From NCBI GenBank assembly GCA_900169235.1, contig FWCC01000067.1:160675-224674 (forward strand): a stretch of 64,000 nt of DNA, read 5' to 3'. Below, one piece after another: positions 1 through 11,222 of the stretch. Position 1 is the stretch's first letter. Each line of letters starts with the position of its first letter. The position numbers and the translations under genes were made by a program. Origin of the DNA: Zarea fungicola. Taxonomy: Eukaryota; Ascomycota; Sordariomycetes; Hypocreales; Cordycipitaceae. The notes below the pieces were generated by a model. The model did no database searches. It saw only the letters and a program-made list of their open reading frames with translations, and was not told where the DNA came from.

Positions 1-111
1 CAAAATGATTCCTGGGAATAGAATACAAGCTTTCCGTTTTAACAACAACCTACTGTGATATCATTACTTCCCAACATTACCAGCACACTATAAAACACAA
101 CAGCAGCTCTT

Positions 112-916
112 CTACAAGAGCATGAAAGCGGCGCCAAGAGCAATAAGCAAAGAGCTTGATACGCTCGCAATAGCGGCACCGCCGGTTGTAGGAGCGGAGG
201 TGGCAGAACCAGCAGGGGCAGTAGTCGAACCAGGGGAGCCGGCAGAGGTCTGCGAACCGGGAGAACCGCTGCCGCCTCCGTAGCCGCCGCTGCCACTCGG
301 AGCACCGCCAGCAGCAATAGCCTTGTAGTTATCCAGGGATCGAGACGAGTTGGCAGAGGTACTAGAGGGAGAACGGGTTAGTGTTTGGGTTGCAGGGGTA
401 GTGGTATGTATTGTGGTTTTTCTTAACAAGGCAGCTTACTTCTCATTGATAACCATGGACATGCCCATCTTGCAGTGAGGCCCCTGGCTGCAGTAGAGCC
501 AGATGGGCTTGGTATCGTTGACCATGATGGTGAATACAGGGAACTCGTTTTTGGAAGCGCTGGCAGCGACGGGCTGGAAGCCAGAGAAGATGCCTTGGAT
601 GGCAGGGTTGACCTCGCCGATGGGCTTGCAGGTGTGGTCAAAATCAGACTGCGTGACGGTGTGGTTACCGGCAAGGAACTGGAACTGGACCATAGTACCG
701 GCCTCGGCCTTGATCTTCTCGGGCCAGAACTTAAGACCGGTTGCGTTGTTGACGGGATTGCGGCCGACGGAGACGACCTGGACATTGACAGCTGTACGAC
801 AAAAAAGAGGTCATTGGTTAGTGCTTCCAGTCTCCTTTGTAAGATATTCAGAGGATACTAAACGTACCTTGGGCAGCGCCCAGCATGGCAGTGATAGCAG
901 CAAGAGTGAACTTCAT
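112..916 (-). CDS. GPI-anchored cupredoxin-like extracellular serine-rich protein
   Basis: Three exons, complement(112..361, 440..791, 868..916), 216 aa. The first intron has donor GTACGT and acceptor ACAG; the second has donor GTAAGC and a CACTAACCC branch region. The protein starts with a signal peptide (MKFTLAAITAMLGAAQ), followed by a cupredoxin fold of about 110 residues. Possible type-1 copper ligands are visible: His60 in GNHTV, Cys117 in WLYCSQ, His122 in GPHC and Met127 in MGM. After the domain come a Gly/Ser/Pro/Thr-rich stalk (about residues 145-195) and a hydrophobic tail ending FMLL, typical of a GPI-attachment signal. The family is known in fungi as extracellular serine-rich or plastocyanin-like proteins; their function at the wall is not settled. 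Copper binding here is inferred from the retained ligands. Confidence 0.85.
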
Positions 917-3127
917 GATGACAGATGTTGTTTTGGTATTGTGTTTCGCTTGTTGCGTATTGTTGTTTTCTTTCGTAGGGACTGGACGGTGGGACAAAGC
1001 TACCAGAGCTGCCAAGAGAGTGCAATGAATGAAAGGATGGAAAATAAAAATAAAAATCAATAAAATGATTAACAAGAACTGAAGAAATGACACAAAGGAC
1101 TAGCCTCTGAAAGGAAAGAGACTGGCAAGGAAATGGAAGTGAGAAGGAAAGAGAAAGATAATGAAACAAAGGAGAACAGAACAAGAAAAAAGCAGCGGCG
1201 AGGTGTCTAAATAAATGGTAAAAATGTTCGTTAGAAACGTCCAGGGTTTCTGAGAGGAAATCCAAGAAAAGCGCACAACGAACTATGCCACGGAGTGCAG
1301 TACGGAGAGGCGGCGGTGTTAGTCGAAACAGGAGGGACCAGCCACTGTTAGTCGTCCTGTCGTCGCCCCCCTTGGCACTGCACGCATCCTGTTGTTTCTT
1401 TAAAAAAAAAATTGACTTAGTGGCTTGGAACGGCTGCACGGAGCAGCGTATAGCTGCATAGCAGAAATCTGATATTAGAGTCTTTCTTCATCTGAGAATG
1501 CTACTGGTTGCCCATCCTGAGTTCTATGGGGTGACTTCCCCGTCTCATCTATCTGCGTGGCGCGTGCCCTAGATCTGTATTTTCCAAAACGGGCCCTGGG
1601 GAAGGCCGAAACAGAACTGGTTTCCAGTCCTCTTTTCTTTTCTACAATCTGTTCGGGAGGGCCTACGTCCGGGGGGCGGGGCTCTGTTAGAGGTGTAGTT
1701 AGAGGTTCTACTCAAACCTGACTAGCCTGTCCTTCAATTTACACCGTGCATTTGAATTTTTTACCAGCCTTTATTGAATCTTCTAATAGAGTATGTTCAA
1801 ATATTTTTTATATCAGGTAAATTATCAATTTTACTGAGTTTGGTCCTAGCGAACTGGAACTTACTGTCTGCCAGTCGAAGTGTATCGTTCAGTGACAAGT
1901 TAAAACCGGTCCCAAGGTATCAGACCTACAAACAAGAGTATTCTATTTAAAGTCCTAGGGACCCGGCGATTTTCTATAAGCCATTTGCCCTACAACGCTT
2001 AACCGTAAACCAACTGGGGCTCTGCGCACTTGGCCTGGCACCATTTATGCTTCATCTTGGGCATTCTACGACACCAACGAGACAGGGCCTGTTTCAGGAC
2101 TGTACTCGGCCCCACACCTCCGTTCTTCGCTATCCTCTGGGCAGGTCAAAAAGTGTATCCTGCTGGCTGAATTGCCAGATGCATCTCTGTCTGAAATATA
2201 TATTATAAATAAAATTGGAAGCTACTGAGTAGCTGTTTCTTGTTTCTCGTCACAGGTGACGACGGTATGTAGCATTTGCTCGTAGCCGTCTGACTTGCAT
2301 TTACTGTTTCGTCTGGCAGCCACGCACCCGCTGCACCATTCCAAACACCGTGTTTCCTCTCCTTCGTTTTATAATTAGATTGTTTCTCTACCATATCTGT
2401 GTTGAACCTGAGACAAACCATTGACGGAAATTTTCAGCCTCAATCTCCGGTATGGTGTTGGAGATTGACTGATCTCATATGTGCCAGGCTGTTTTATTTC
2501 CTCTTTAACACAGGTTCCACTCTGGCGCCACAGCTTTAAGCATTTAGGACTGCTCTATACACAACAACACGAGGTAGCAGTCAAAATCTATCAAGTAGTT
2601 TCGTTTCACCATTCGTTCATTCATTTGGCGAAGTAGCCTCGTCGGTGTGTTATAGACCCATCTATGGTCTGATCTACAATAGACAGTGAGGAATCCCTTC
2701 ACGAAGGTGATACCTCCCTCTCCTTGGGTCAACAGTCATCTCTCCATACACTGTCCTGCAATTTCAACCGACATATGGAGTACATTGGCATCAGCTACAC
2801 CAGTAAAGGTGTCGCCTACAGAGACTCATTGAAGATGCTTCCAAGGTATTGCAGTAATATCAAAGGCTGGCTCTCATAGGAAAGTCATCTTGTGTCACAT
2901 GCCGGTATACGAGGCCCTTGCTGCAACAAGTGACAAGAATAAACCACAACAGGTGTCGTCAAGCACAGTGCGGCCCGTCGGGATCATAGAATCCGATGCA
3001 TTGAGTTCGCTCGAATATGCAACCGAAGCGCCTGGCACTGTTTCTAGCTCGCGTGAGGCATGAACCGATTTAGCCTTCAAAGGAGGTTGGTGTTGCCACG
3101 CAAGGCATTGAAAATAGACTTGTTTCT
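917..3127. other. intergenic, no supported gene
   Basis: About 2.2 kb between the cupredoxin gene start and the Mhf2 stop. The first few hundred bases are probably promoter and 5' UTR of the cupredoxin gene. Short open frames here (for example 2203-2421 and 2544-2732, minus) have no splice partners, no recognisable domain and low-complexity composition. I see no gene. Confidence 0.6.
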
Positions 3128-3618
3128 TCAGAGATCGAGCAACAACTGTGGTGCAATCTTTTCTAGATCCTCAACCTGATGAAATCAAGACGAGAAAAAA
3201 AAAGCGAAAGAGATCAGCCACAAGAAAATAATTAAAATTAAAATCAGAGACAGAAAAAACATACTTCTAGAAATCCAGATCTCTTCTCCACCGCAGTGCG
3301 AGCAATCGCCTCTCGCACAAAGACGTCGACATATTTGCCGACCGCGGCATTCGCGTCACGCGAAACTCTTGTGGCGTCCTTTTCGAATAAATCGTGCAGG
3401 ATCCGGGTGAGGAGATTCTGCGGAATTGTTTTCTCGGTAGTGACATCTTTAGCAGCACTACTACTATCACGGTTCGCCGCCGCCGCTGGACCGGAACGGC
3501 GGCGTTGGGGTGCTTCGTCACCAGATGCAAACGGGTCACTAGAAGCAGCATCGCTCGAGTCTTCCGCCGCCGCCGCCTGCGATCGCGCACGAGCACCGCT
3601 GGATTGTTTGGGCGGCAT
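3128..3618 (-). CDS. mhf2: CENP-X / MHF2 histone-fold protein
   Basis: Two exons, complement(3128..3175, 3265..3618), 133 aa. The start is the ATG of MPPKQSSG; an in-frame upstream ATG at 3672 would add 18 unconserved residues and is not used. The N-terminal 60 residues are Ala/Ser-rich with basic patches. Residues about 62-133 form the histone fold, with the family pattern IPQNLLTRILHDLF, then a long helix ending FLEVEDLEKIAPQLLLDL; the last 16 residues lie on exon 2 (donor GTATGT, acceptor ATCAG). CENP-X (Mhf2) pairs with CENP-S (Mhf1) at kinetochores and at stalled forks with FANCM/Fml1-type helicases. Assigned from family knowledge and the C-terminal signature. Confidence 0.85.
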
Positions 3619-4087
3619 TATGTTTTTTTGGTGCTTGTGGTTGCTTTGAGAAAGAATGGCGATTGCTAACATGTAAAAGATGAGCTTGGAATCGCGTTCA
3701 TGGTGGGGAGATGCCTTCGTTAGTCATCCAGCCATGTAAACAGAGCATCAACAAAAACATGTTCACGGATGAGGCAGTATCGTTACAAAACAAGTCAGAC
3801 GAGTATTAAGAACCAAGGTTGAGTTAATCTAACAACAAGGGAAATTGCGTAGGTGTATAAATTACAGCGACTTAGAAAGTCTTTGGCAGAGCCTCAAAAG
3901 AAAAAATACGCCATGCCAATGCCAATCTAATCCGCGCATCAGCTGTTGCACTTGACGTTATCGTCGGGGTATCCACCCCAACTTTCCCTCACCATCAAAC
4001 TTTACATCTCTCCATTTTTATATCCCCCCGAGTGTTCCTTTCCCAACTAAAACAGTGTCTATACAGTGATAATGGAGGTCATGGCTT
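3619..4087. other. intergenic spacer
   Basis: 469 bp between the Mhf2 start and the ADP/ATP carrier stop. It should hold the Mhf2 promoter and the carrier 3' UTR. I see no other element. Confidence 0.5.
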
Positions 4088-5464
4088 TTAGCCCGAGCCA
4101 CCCTTGAAGGCCTTGCCGAACATGAGGACCTGGAGCTTGTCGTAGATGGACAAGACACCGGCACCGGCAACACCACGGAGAATGTTGGCACCAGCACCGT
4201 TGAACAGGGACTTGACACCGTTGGTGGCAATGATCTGGCGGGCGGCATCGAAGGAGCTCTTGTACTTGACGGCCTCACCAGAGGTCATCATCATGCGACG
4301 ACGGATGGTGTCAAGGGGATAGGCAGCAATACCGGCACCGGTGGTGACACCCCAACCAAGGAGGAAGGAGGCAAGGAAGTTGTCCTCAAGAGAACCAGTC
4401 AGGAGAACGGGCTTGAGGGAGTCGTACATTCCGAAGTAGAGACCACGGTAGACAACAATACCGGCGACGGAGGGCATGAAACCACGGTAGAGACCAGCAA
4501 TACCGTCGGAAGCGAGGGTCTTGCGGTAGACGTCAACGAGACCGTTGAACTGGCGCTCGCCACCCTTGCTGGCGTTCTTGGCGTCGTTGGCCAGACGGGT
4601 ACGGGCGTAGTCGAGGGAGTAGACGAACAGCATGGAGGTGGCACCAGCAGCACCACCGGAGGCCAGGTTACCGGCCATCCACCAAGCGTAACCATCACGG
4701 TCCTTCTTGAAGCCGAAGAGCTGCTTGAACTTGTCGCGGAAAGCGAAGTTCAGGGCCTGGGTAGGGAAGTAACGGATGACGTTGGCAGTGTTACCACGCC
4801 ACAGGGCGAGGGCACCCTCATCAGCGGCGGTACGCTTGAAGCAGTCGACAATGCCGTTGTAGCGGCGGTCGAGACGGCCAGACTTGATCATCTCATCCTG
4901 TTAAATGGGTTAGTTGATTGCGTCTAGAGGAAGCGGACTTTGCCAACGGCTGCACTGACCTGGTTCTGAATGAGAAGCTTGACACGCTCAATGGGAGCAG
5001 CAGCAGTCTTCGAGACGGCGGCAGAGACACCACCCACTGGAGATAATCGTTAGTATTTATTCAGCGCGGCATTTCGTTTGCCTCGGTTGATGAAAGCATA
5101 TATTCAATTGATGCTGACGAATGGCACGTACTCAGGAAGTCGGCAACAAAGGGCTATGAGATGAATTAGCATATGTGTTCCAGGGGTAACCGAGCGTCTA
5201 GCCGGTAAGCGTGAAAATTTTGTCGCGTCATGGCACCGACGGTCATAGGGGGATGCGCAGGCCATTGAAGTACGGTATGATGATAGACGGCATTGGGGAA
5301 TGCATCGTCATTCAATTGATTTCGAAGATAGCGGTATCTTCAATGGCCTTATTGCCCCCTTTGTTCCCGGCGAACGGCATAACGCGGCATTTCCAGCCTC
5401 GTAGCAGGAAGATGTGAGAACGTACCGGCATGCCCAGAACCTTAGGCTTCTTGTCGGCAGACAT
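4088..5464 (-). CDS. aac: mitochondrial ADP/ATP carrier
   Basis: Four exons, complement(4088..4897, 4960..5036, 5132..5153, 5426..5464), 315 aa; exon 2 is only 22 nt. The protein exchanges cytosolic ADP for matrix ATP across the inner mitochondrial membrane. Three mitochondrial-carrier repeats are visible, each with the P-x-[DE]-x-x-[RK] signature: APIERVK in repeat 1, a relaxed YSLDYARTR in repeat 2 and YPLDTIRRR in repeat 3. The last continues into RRRMMM, the hallmark that separates ADP/ATP carriers from other family members. The start [13 protein letters not shown] fits fungal AAC proteins. The reading frame and length are standard for the family. Confidence 0.97.
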
Positions 5465-8050
5465 TGTGAATGTTGTTCAGGTACTTTCCCTAAAAACAAG
5501 AAAAGACTGAGGGGAGATTTGGGGATGGAGAAGAAAGGAAGAGAAGAGTGTCTGGGGAAGTCGAGCGAAATAAATTCTTTCTCGTCCACGGGTGGCAGGG
5601 TTGGGGGGAGCGAAAAAAAAATTGCTGCGGGTCCAGCAAAAGGGACACTTCTTAGAGCGAGTCTTTCCGGGCCGCGCTAGAGCCAGCCTTGGAGTGCCTC
5701 CCATGCCTTTTCCATGGCAACAGTGGAGTCGACGCCTGAGGCTCTAAGGAGGTGGAATTGTTTAACAGCGCTGAGGAGGCTCAGGAGGCATGGCTGGGCC
5801 CACGTAGTGCCTAGGGGGCCAAAGTTGCCGGTTCGCTCCGATGTATTTTTCTGCGGGCTGGTCTGCGTCAGTGGTACCTGGTCCTGCCTGCAGCCACTAA
5901 CTACAAGCTAGTGTCTTGTTTGCACGTATCTTCCTTGGAAAGTCCTCAGGCACCGGCGCCGCCGTACAAGTAAACCCATGCAAGATACGGGCAGTTTTGA
6001 CTCTGCAAATAGGGCCGCTGAGTACTACAAAGGGCCTATTTCTGACAGAGCTAACAAATGCTCAGCAATCTACAGTATAGTTATAGTTGACAAGTCAATT
6101 TCGGAAAGATATGAGAGAAAAAAACAATGTTTTAAAATGGTTCATTCAGCCTCATTTTTTATGTTTACACTGTGCATTTCTGAGACAAATTCACATTGTT
6201 AGTCTTTTACACCATGTCAGATGCACGCCCCGACTGGAGACGTTACCTCATATATGTCCAGATACAAAACGGAGCAGTGCCCATTTACCTGGTCCATTCG
6301 AAGCCTCTCCCGCGTTGGCCTCTTTATCACCGTACACGACATTCCTTCTTCTTCTTTTCCGGCCAGAGCTCAGAGCTGACGTAAACCTAACTAACAAATC
6401 AATGAGTGTTTTTCCCGTTGGTTCCATTGCTCTCGCTGAGATTGCTATTATGCACGGTGACATATTTATGCCAAACTCAATCGGAGTTTGACTTAACTTT
6501 CATTTCCAGACAACGGCTCCTCACTCTCCATTGTAATAAGATAAGAACATCCACTTTATTCTACTCTGCCTGGGGCTGCGGCTTCTGTCAATTGAGTTGT
6601 CACGAATCATGAAAAGGAGATTTAGATACTCTTGCCGTCTTGTAATCTTCTCATCGCAATTTCTGCCACCTTGCGCCACATCGGGACACAGCAACAGATA
6701 CCTACCTCAGCCAAGCAGAGCTAACTTTTTTTTTTCCCTTCCTTTTGAATGGGGCCGGGGTTTCCACCAAACAGCGCTTGCGCCGATTGTAATGGCGTCC
6801 GTCCCCCTTTCGTCCGGGTAAGCCGCCGCCCGCTAATAAAATTCCAGAAGGCAAGCGCTGTTCTCCAGCTCTCGGGGGCAAAAGTTTCAAGTCAGCAGAA
6901 TAGAAGGACCCCGACACTGTTATATGATGGCCAATTAGCTAGCTGTGTAGTAGTAGTCTGTGTATACGAAAGAACTCAGATGTAGCCGTGTCATACTCGG
7001 GCTTGTCCTTCGTATTTGTTCTTGTGAAACTGCCCTTCAATCTGCCTAACCCTAGTCGGGCCTCACGCAGATTGCAGTCGCCGCAAGCCCACAAGCCTTG
7101 ACCACGATCTATTTCTATTTTTATGGTCATCTATACCGGAGCCAACAGAATAACAAGCACAATTATTCGTTTTGCGACAATTCTAATCGTATCCATTACA
7201 ATATGAGATGATAGAAAGGGCAGTTGGATTACAGTCTCCCCGATGTTTGTTACGAAAAAATCAGCGCCATACTCCGTCGCACTCTCGTTTCCAAAAGGGG
7301 ATCGGTGAGACCGATGGAGAACCAGCACCTGCAATCACATGCATGACTACTTTTGGATGACTTCTCACATTGCCTGGGACCCAAAATTGAATTAATTATA
7401 ATAAAAGGAGCCAGTCAGATGGTCTAATATGCCTCTGAATAGCCCGTAATTTCCGAAATGTTTGACATCGAATTAAGTGATCACGTGATGCCAAAGCTGC
7501 CGCTTTTGTCTCGAGTCTCGAAGAGCAAGGAATGCATCTTAAAATGAAATGGTGCTGTACTGCTGATGCCGTTTTGGGTACACTCATTCACTCTCTTGCT
7601 TTGGAAACAATTTAGAACCGGGCATTATGTTTTGTTGATGGTTGTTTTGTCAGTCAGAGCGTTCCAAATCCGCCTAGTCGCAACCCGTATACGCATGCAT
7701 GTATAACACTTCAACAATTTTCTGATTGCGCAATAGTCCATCGATATCAGTTTCTCCAATATTGCAACCTTCCATCAGGAGGTCTTTATGATACCAAGTT
7801 TGAGATTGCAGTAATCACAAGGAATTGGATATTGGCTTTGCTTGTTCGTGAAGATTTCTTTTATTTTCATTTCATTCCATTGCCGTTTGCTTGTGCAAAT
7901 TCGGTCTCTCTAGGTATGCTGAACCGAGTGTAAAAAGCGTCCCAACCAGGCAATCGCTTTGCCTTTTCCCCATCCTGTAGCCATTTATATTCATTCAGGC
8001 CATAATGACGCCAAACTTCCAGACTTAAAACACCTTGATCGAAATTTCAC
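5465..8050. other. intergenic, no supported gene
   Basis: About 2.6 kb between the ADP/ATP carrier start and the RPS25 stop. The right part should include the RPS25 3' UTR and the left part the carrier promoter. Several open frames of 60-134 codons occur on both strands, but none shows a domain, plausible splice continuation or protein-like composition. Confidence 0.6.
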
Positions 8051-8492
8051 TTAAGCAGCGATGGCACGGGCTAGCAGAAATTGTTAGCAATCCATCTTCC
8101 CCAGTCGGAAACGATATTGGTAAGGTCGCATACTGTAGATCTTCATCTTGCTGTGCGTGGTAACGGGCTTGATCAGGCCCTTCTCCTCGAGATCATCAAT
8201 GCATCGGCGGGCGAGAGAACCGTTGATCTTCATGCGGTCGACGAGAACAGCGACGGTAACGAGACGATAGGCCTGGACATCCTTGTAGAGCTTCTCAGAG
8301 GTGGCCTTGTCGAGGATGACAGCGTGCTGGGCCTTGTCCTTGACCTTGCCCTTGGACCACTTCTTCTTTTGCTTCTTAGCTCCTGCTGCGGGCGCCTGCA
8401 ATATTAAAAATCGTTGGGTTAGTTCATCAACTCTGCGTATTGGACATCGTCTCGGCGAGCATCGTAGTTGTCGGCGGGTGAGAGCGTACCAT
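8051..8492 (-). CDS. rps25: 40S ribosomal protein eS25
   Basis: Three exons, complement(8051..8070, 8134..8395, 8490..8492), 94 aa. The first exon is the ATG alone: ATG is followed directly by the donor GTACGC, and the next exon opens with GCGCCC after an ATTGCAG acceptor, giving MAPAAGAKKQKKKWSKGK. The last exon is 20 nt and supplies the conserved TRAIAA ending. The body carries the eS25 winged-helix region (KLYKDV, LVTVAVLVDRMKINGSLARR, IDDLEEKGLIKPV). Standard component of the small-subunit head. It is transcribed divergently from RPS5. Confidence 0.95.
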
Positions 8493-8821
8493 TTTGATGT
8501 GATGTGATTTGACGTTGGCTGAGTGTGGAGGAACTATGATTTTTCGCCAAAGCTGCAAAGTTGACCTCGTTGGCGACGAGGGGTCCCACACCCACCAGCG
8601 ACAGTTTGGTGCCAGGGCAGGCTTGCCCTAACAATTGTGGCATGTAGGGTACGTACCTAAATTTTCTCAATACCTGATTGGCCCACAAAGCACCCACCAA
8701 ATTTTGCCCAAACCCTCCTCTGCCGAGCCAGACCTTCAACTTTAACGAAAAACACCCATCACGACAACATACTAACCGCAGTCCACCGCCATCCACGGAA
8801 CCACCGACTGCTATATTCAAA
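8493..8821. promoter_or_regulatory. divergent promoter between RPS25 and RPS5
   Basis: 329 bp separate the two start codons, and both genes encode proteins of the 40S subunit. The gap contains CCCTAAC at about 8626 and TAGGGTAC at about 8646. These are short A/T-flanked CCCTA-type words like those in ribosomal-protein promoters of other fungi, but I cannot show that they are functional. A CT-rich stretch precedes the RPS5 ATG. Confidence 0.5.
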
Positions 8822-9736
8822 ATGTCTGAGGGCGGTGATATCGACGTTCTCCCCAACATCCTTCCCAAGGATGTCGCCAAGGAGGTTGGCAACGTAAAGT
8901 TGTTCAACAAGTGGGACTACGATGTTGAGGTTCGCGACATCTCACTCACGTACGTTTTCATTACCTGAATGAGGGCAGCGACAAGAGGAGGGGGACGAAA
9001 AGCGACGCGATCGAACCTCCCTCCTGCGCTATCCCGGAAAAAAAGCAACAATTATTCTGACCGATGAATCTTTATAGCGACTACATCTACCTGAGCAAGC
9101 CTGTCTATGTCACTCACTCTGCTGGCAAGTATGCCGCCAAGCGCTTCCGCAAGGCCAGCTGCCCCATCATTGAGCGTCTTACCAACTCTCTGATGATGCA
9201 CGGCCGCAACAACGGAAAGAAGCTCATGGCTGTCCGCATTGTTGACCACGCTTTCGAGATTGTGAGTGCCACAACCCAAGAGAGATCCTCCCACGAGTCG
9301 CTTTCACCACCATCACTCCGGATCGAAGACGCATACACACAGCGCGCGCATAAAATTTGAGGGCGAGCTGGGAGGAGCCTCAATGAGATTTGCATGCTAA
9401 CCGTGGACCAAAATTTAGATCCACCTCATGACTGATCAGAACCCCATCCAGGTCGCTGTTGACGCCATTGTCAACTGCGGTCCCCGCGAAGACTCTACCC
9501 GAATTGGTTCCGCTGGTACCGTCCGTCGCCAGGCTGTCGATGTTTCCCCCCTCCGCAGAGTCAACCAGGCCATTGCCCTGCTCACCACCGGTGCCCGTGA
9601 GGCTGCTTTCCGCAACGTCAAGTCGATTGCTGAGTGCCTTGCTGAGGAGCTGATCAACGCCGCCAAGGGCAGCAGCAACTCTTACGCTATCAAGAAGAAG
9701 GATGAGTTGGAGCGTGTGGCCAAGAGCAACCGATAG
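8822..9736 (+). CDS. rps5: 40S ribosomal protein uS7 (RPS5)
   Basis: Three exons, join(8822..8949, 9078..9261, 9419..9736), 209 aa. Junctions: GTACGT donor to TTATAG acceptor (LT/DYIYL), then GTGAGT donor to TTTAG acceptor (FEI/IHLM). The product is the eukaryotic RPS5, equivalent to bacterial S7, which binds the 3' major domain of 18S rRNA near the mRNA exit site. Recognised from [36 protein letters not shown], the S7 motif [29 protein letters not shown] and the ending [10 protein letters not shown]. Length is normal. Confidence 0.97.
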
Positions 9737-10400
9737 ACGGTTTTCTCACAGAAAAAAAATGGATTTTTTACGGCTGGATGGGATGCGGCTTTCGGCGTGG
9801 TTCTGGCATATTACAAAATTGCCTTTTTTGCGTTTCGGGTCTGGGAACGCGGCTACGGATTGTTATTAAAAATGTCTCTAGTCTCAATAACACTGGGCTC
9901 TAATGAAGCCTATTGACCTCTTACTTTGCTGCTTTTTTTTTGTTTCCCCGAGTGCATTGACTCGAGGTTTGTGCTAGGTGTACATAGCGGAACAACAAGT
10001 CGCGGTATCACGAATGATGGTAAACCGTAAGATAAAGCTTACTATACCATGTCCCGATACATACGGATACTCAATTCAAAATAGGCAACCAACTTTGTTC
10101 TGGATACCTGCCTGTGCCATGATGCAGCCTGCATCAAACATGTGGTCTACAACCAGATGCTTGATATAATGTCGGCGACCCATCGAGCACCAGTCCAGGA
10201 AGCAATTGAATTTTCTATCACTGTCAAGTACCACCGTTGGTGACTGACCACCTTTGAGCCCAATACTAACTATGGCACTTCCTATTCAAGTGGAACAAGT
10301 ATGTTTCTATTTAAACTTGAGCCAGTCTTCTGCGTGTTCATTCATTGTCGTATCAAGTCGTAAAGTCCATTTAAATGCATCGATGATTATGCCCTTTCCT
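9737..10400. other. intergenic, convergent 3' ends
   Basis: 664 bp between the RPS5 stop and the acetyltransferase stop. It holds the RPS5 3' UTR (with A- and T-rich stretches) and the 3' UTR of the minus-strand gene. No gene seen. Confidence 0.5.
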
Positions 10401-11222
10401 CTAGTAAATTCGCATTTTCTTCTCTGTAATATCCAGACGTTGAAACATGCCGACATGAAGGATGCCTTCTTCCCACCAGCTTCCCATACCCTCGTCGACT
10501 TTGAAGCCAAATCGCTCCCAAACAGCCTGCACATCTTTTTGGGCGTGGACACAGATCAAACCAACCCACGACGGGATATCCGTCTCCCTCCTCGCGCCGA
10601 TCTGGTCGAGGCCGAGCTCAGTGATGCTCGGGTCAAAGTAGGACGGGTTGTCCTTGAGCCACTGTATGGCCGTGTTGACGAGCATACCCGCCATCTTATG
10701 GCGGCGGAATCCATCTCTGACGGCTAGCCGGCCGATCTTGACATAAGATTCCCTGCCGTCGTGGTATGTGGTGGCCCGATCCTGCGCGTACACGGGCACC
10801 GTCAGGCCGTTGCCTTGCACTGGTGGCCTTTCCTCGTGACCCTCTAGTATGTTGTTCCAGTACTTGCCACCAGGGACGGGATGTGGGCTGTGCGGGAAGG
10901 GCACGAGGCGGAGGGTGGCGATTGGCAGGCTGCGAGTCGAGCTCCTGCGCGGCTGCACGATCGTGCCAGTCTCGTCACGGACCTCTTCCTCCTCAGTCGT
11001 GTGGACGCTAGCGTAGGCAACCCAGTGGCAGCAGCGTGGGTCATCGTCATCGAATTCGTATTCAACATTGACGCCCTGTTCCTGGACGAAGACAGCATTA
11101 CGCACCTCCATGGCGTCGAGAAAGGTAGCCGGTATGTGAGACGGCTGGTTTTCGCGTGGTAAGCCGGGCTTGTAGCCATCGAGCTTACTGGGCTCGACGA
11201 GTGAGATGAAGGGCGTTCCCAT
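10401..11222 (-). CDS. GNAT-family N-acetyltransferase
   Basis: Single exon, 273 aa, starting MGTPFISLVEPS. GNAT enzymes transfer an acetyl group from acetyl-CoA to an amine; the substrate here is unknown. Features consistent with the fold: the N-terminal segment MEVRNAVFVQEQGVNVEYEF, which matches motif C of small GNATs (RxxVFVxEQ); the central strand IATLRLVPFP; a long insertion around residues 110-150; then VKIGRLAVRDGFRRHKMAGMLV, a motif A with a degenerate acetyl-CoA loop (RRHKMAG for Q/RxxGxG/A). The C-terminal WERFGFKVDEG is the usual motif B ending. It is longer than bacterial homologues because of the insertion. Confidence 0.8.
   Translation of the reverse strand: MGTPFISLVEPSKLDGYKPGLPRENQPSHIPATFLDAMEVRNAVFVQEQGVNVEYEFDDDDPRCCHWVAYASVHTTEEEEVRDETGTIVQPRRSSTRSLPIATLRLVPFPHSPHPVPGGKYWNNILEGHEERPPVQGNGLTVPVYAQDRATTYHDGRESYVKIGRLAVRDGFRRHKMAGMLVNTAIQWLKDNPSYFDPSITELGLDQIGARRETDIPSWVGLICVHAQKDVQAVWERFGFKVDEGMGSWWEEGILHVGMFQRLDITEKKMRIY

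Noticed and set aside
5820..5850. Possible tRNA T-loop (GGTTCGCTCC)
   Set aside because: No matching A-box, acceptor stem or anticodon arm upstream; the remainder does not fold as a tRNA.
5714..6612. Several plus-strand frames of 60-134 codons
   Set aside because: No shared splice structure, no conserved residues and AT-rich composition like the surrounding spacer.
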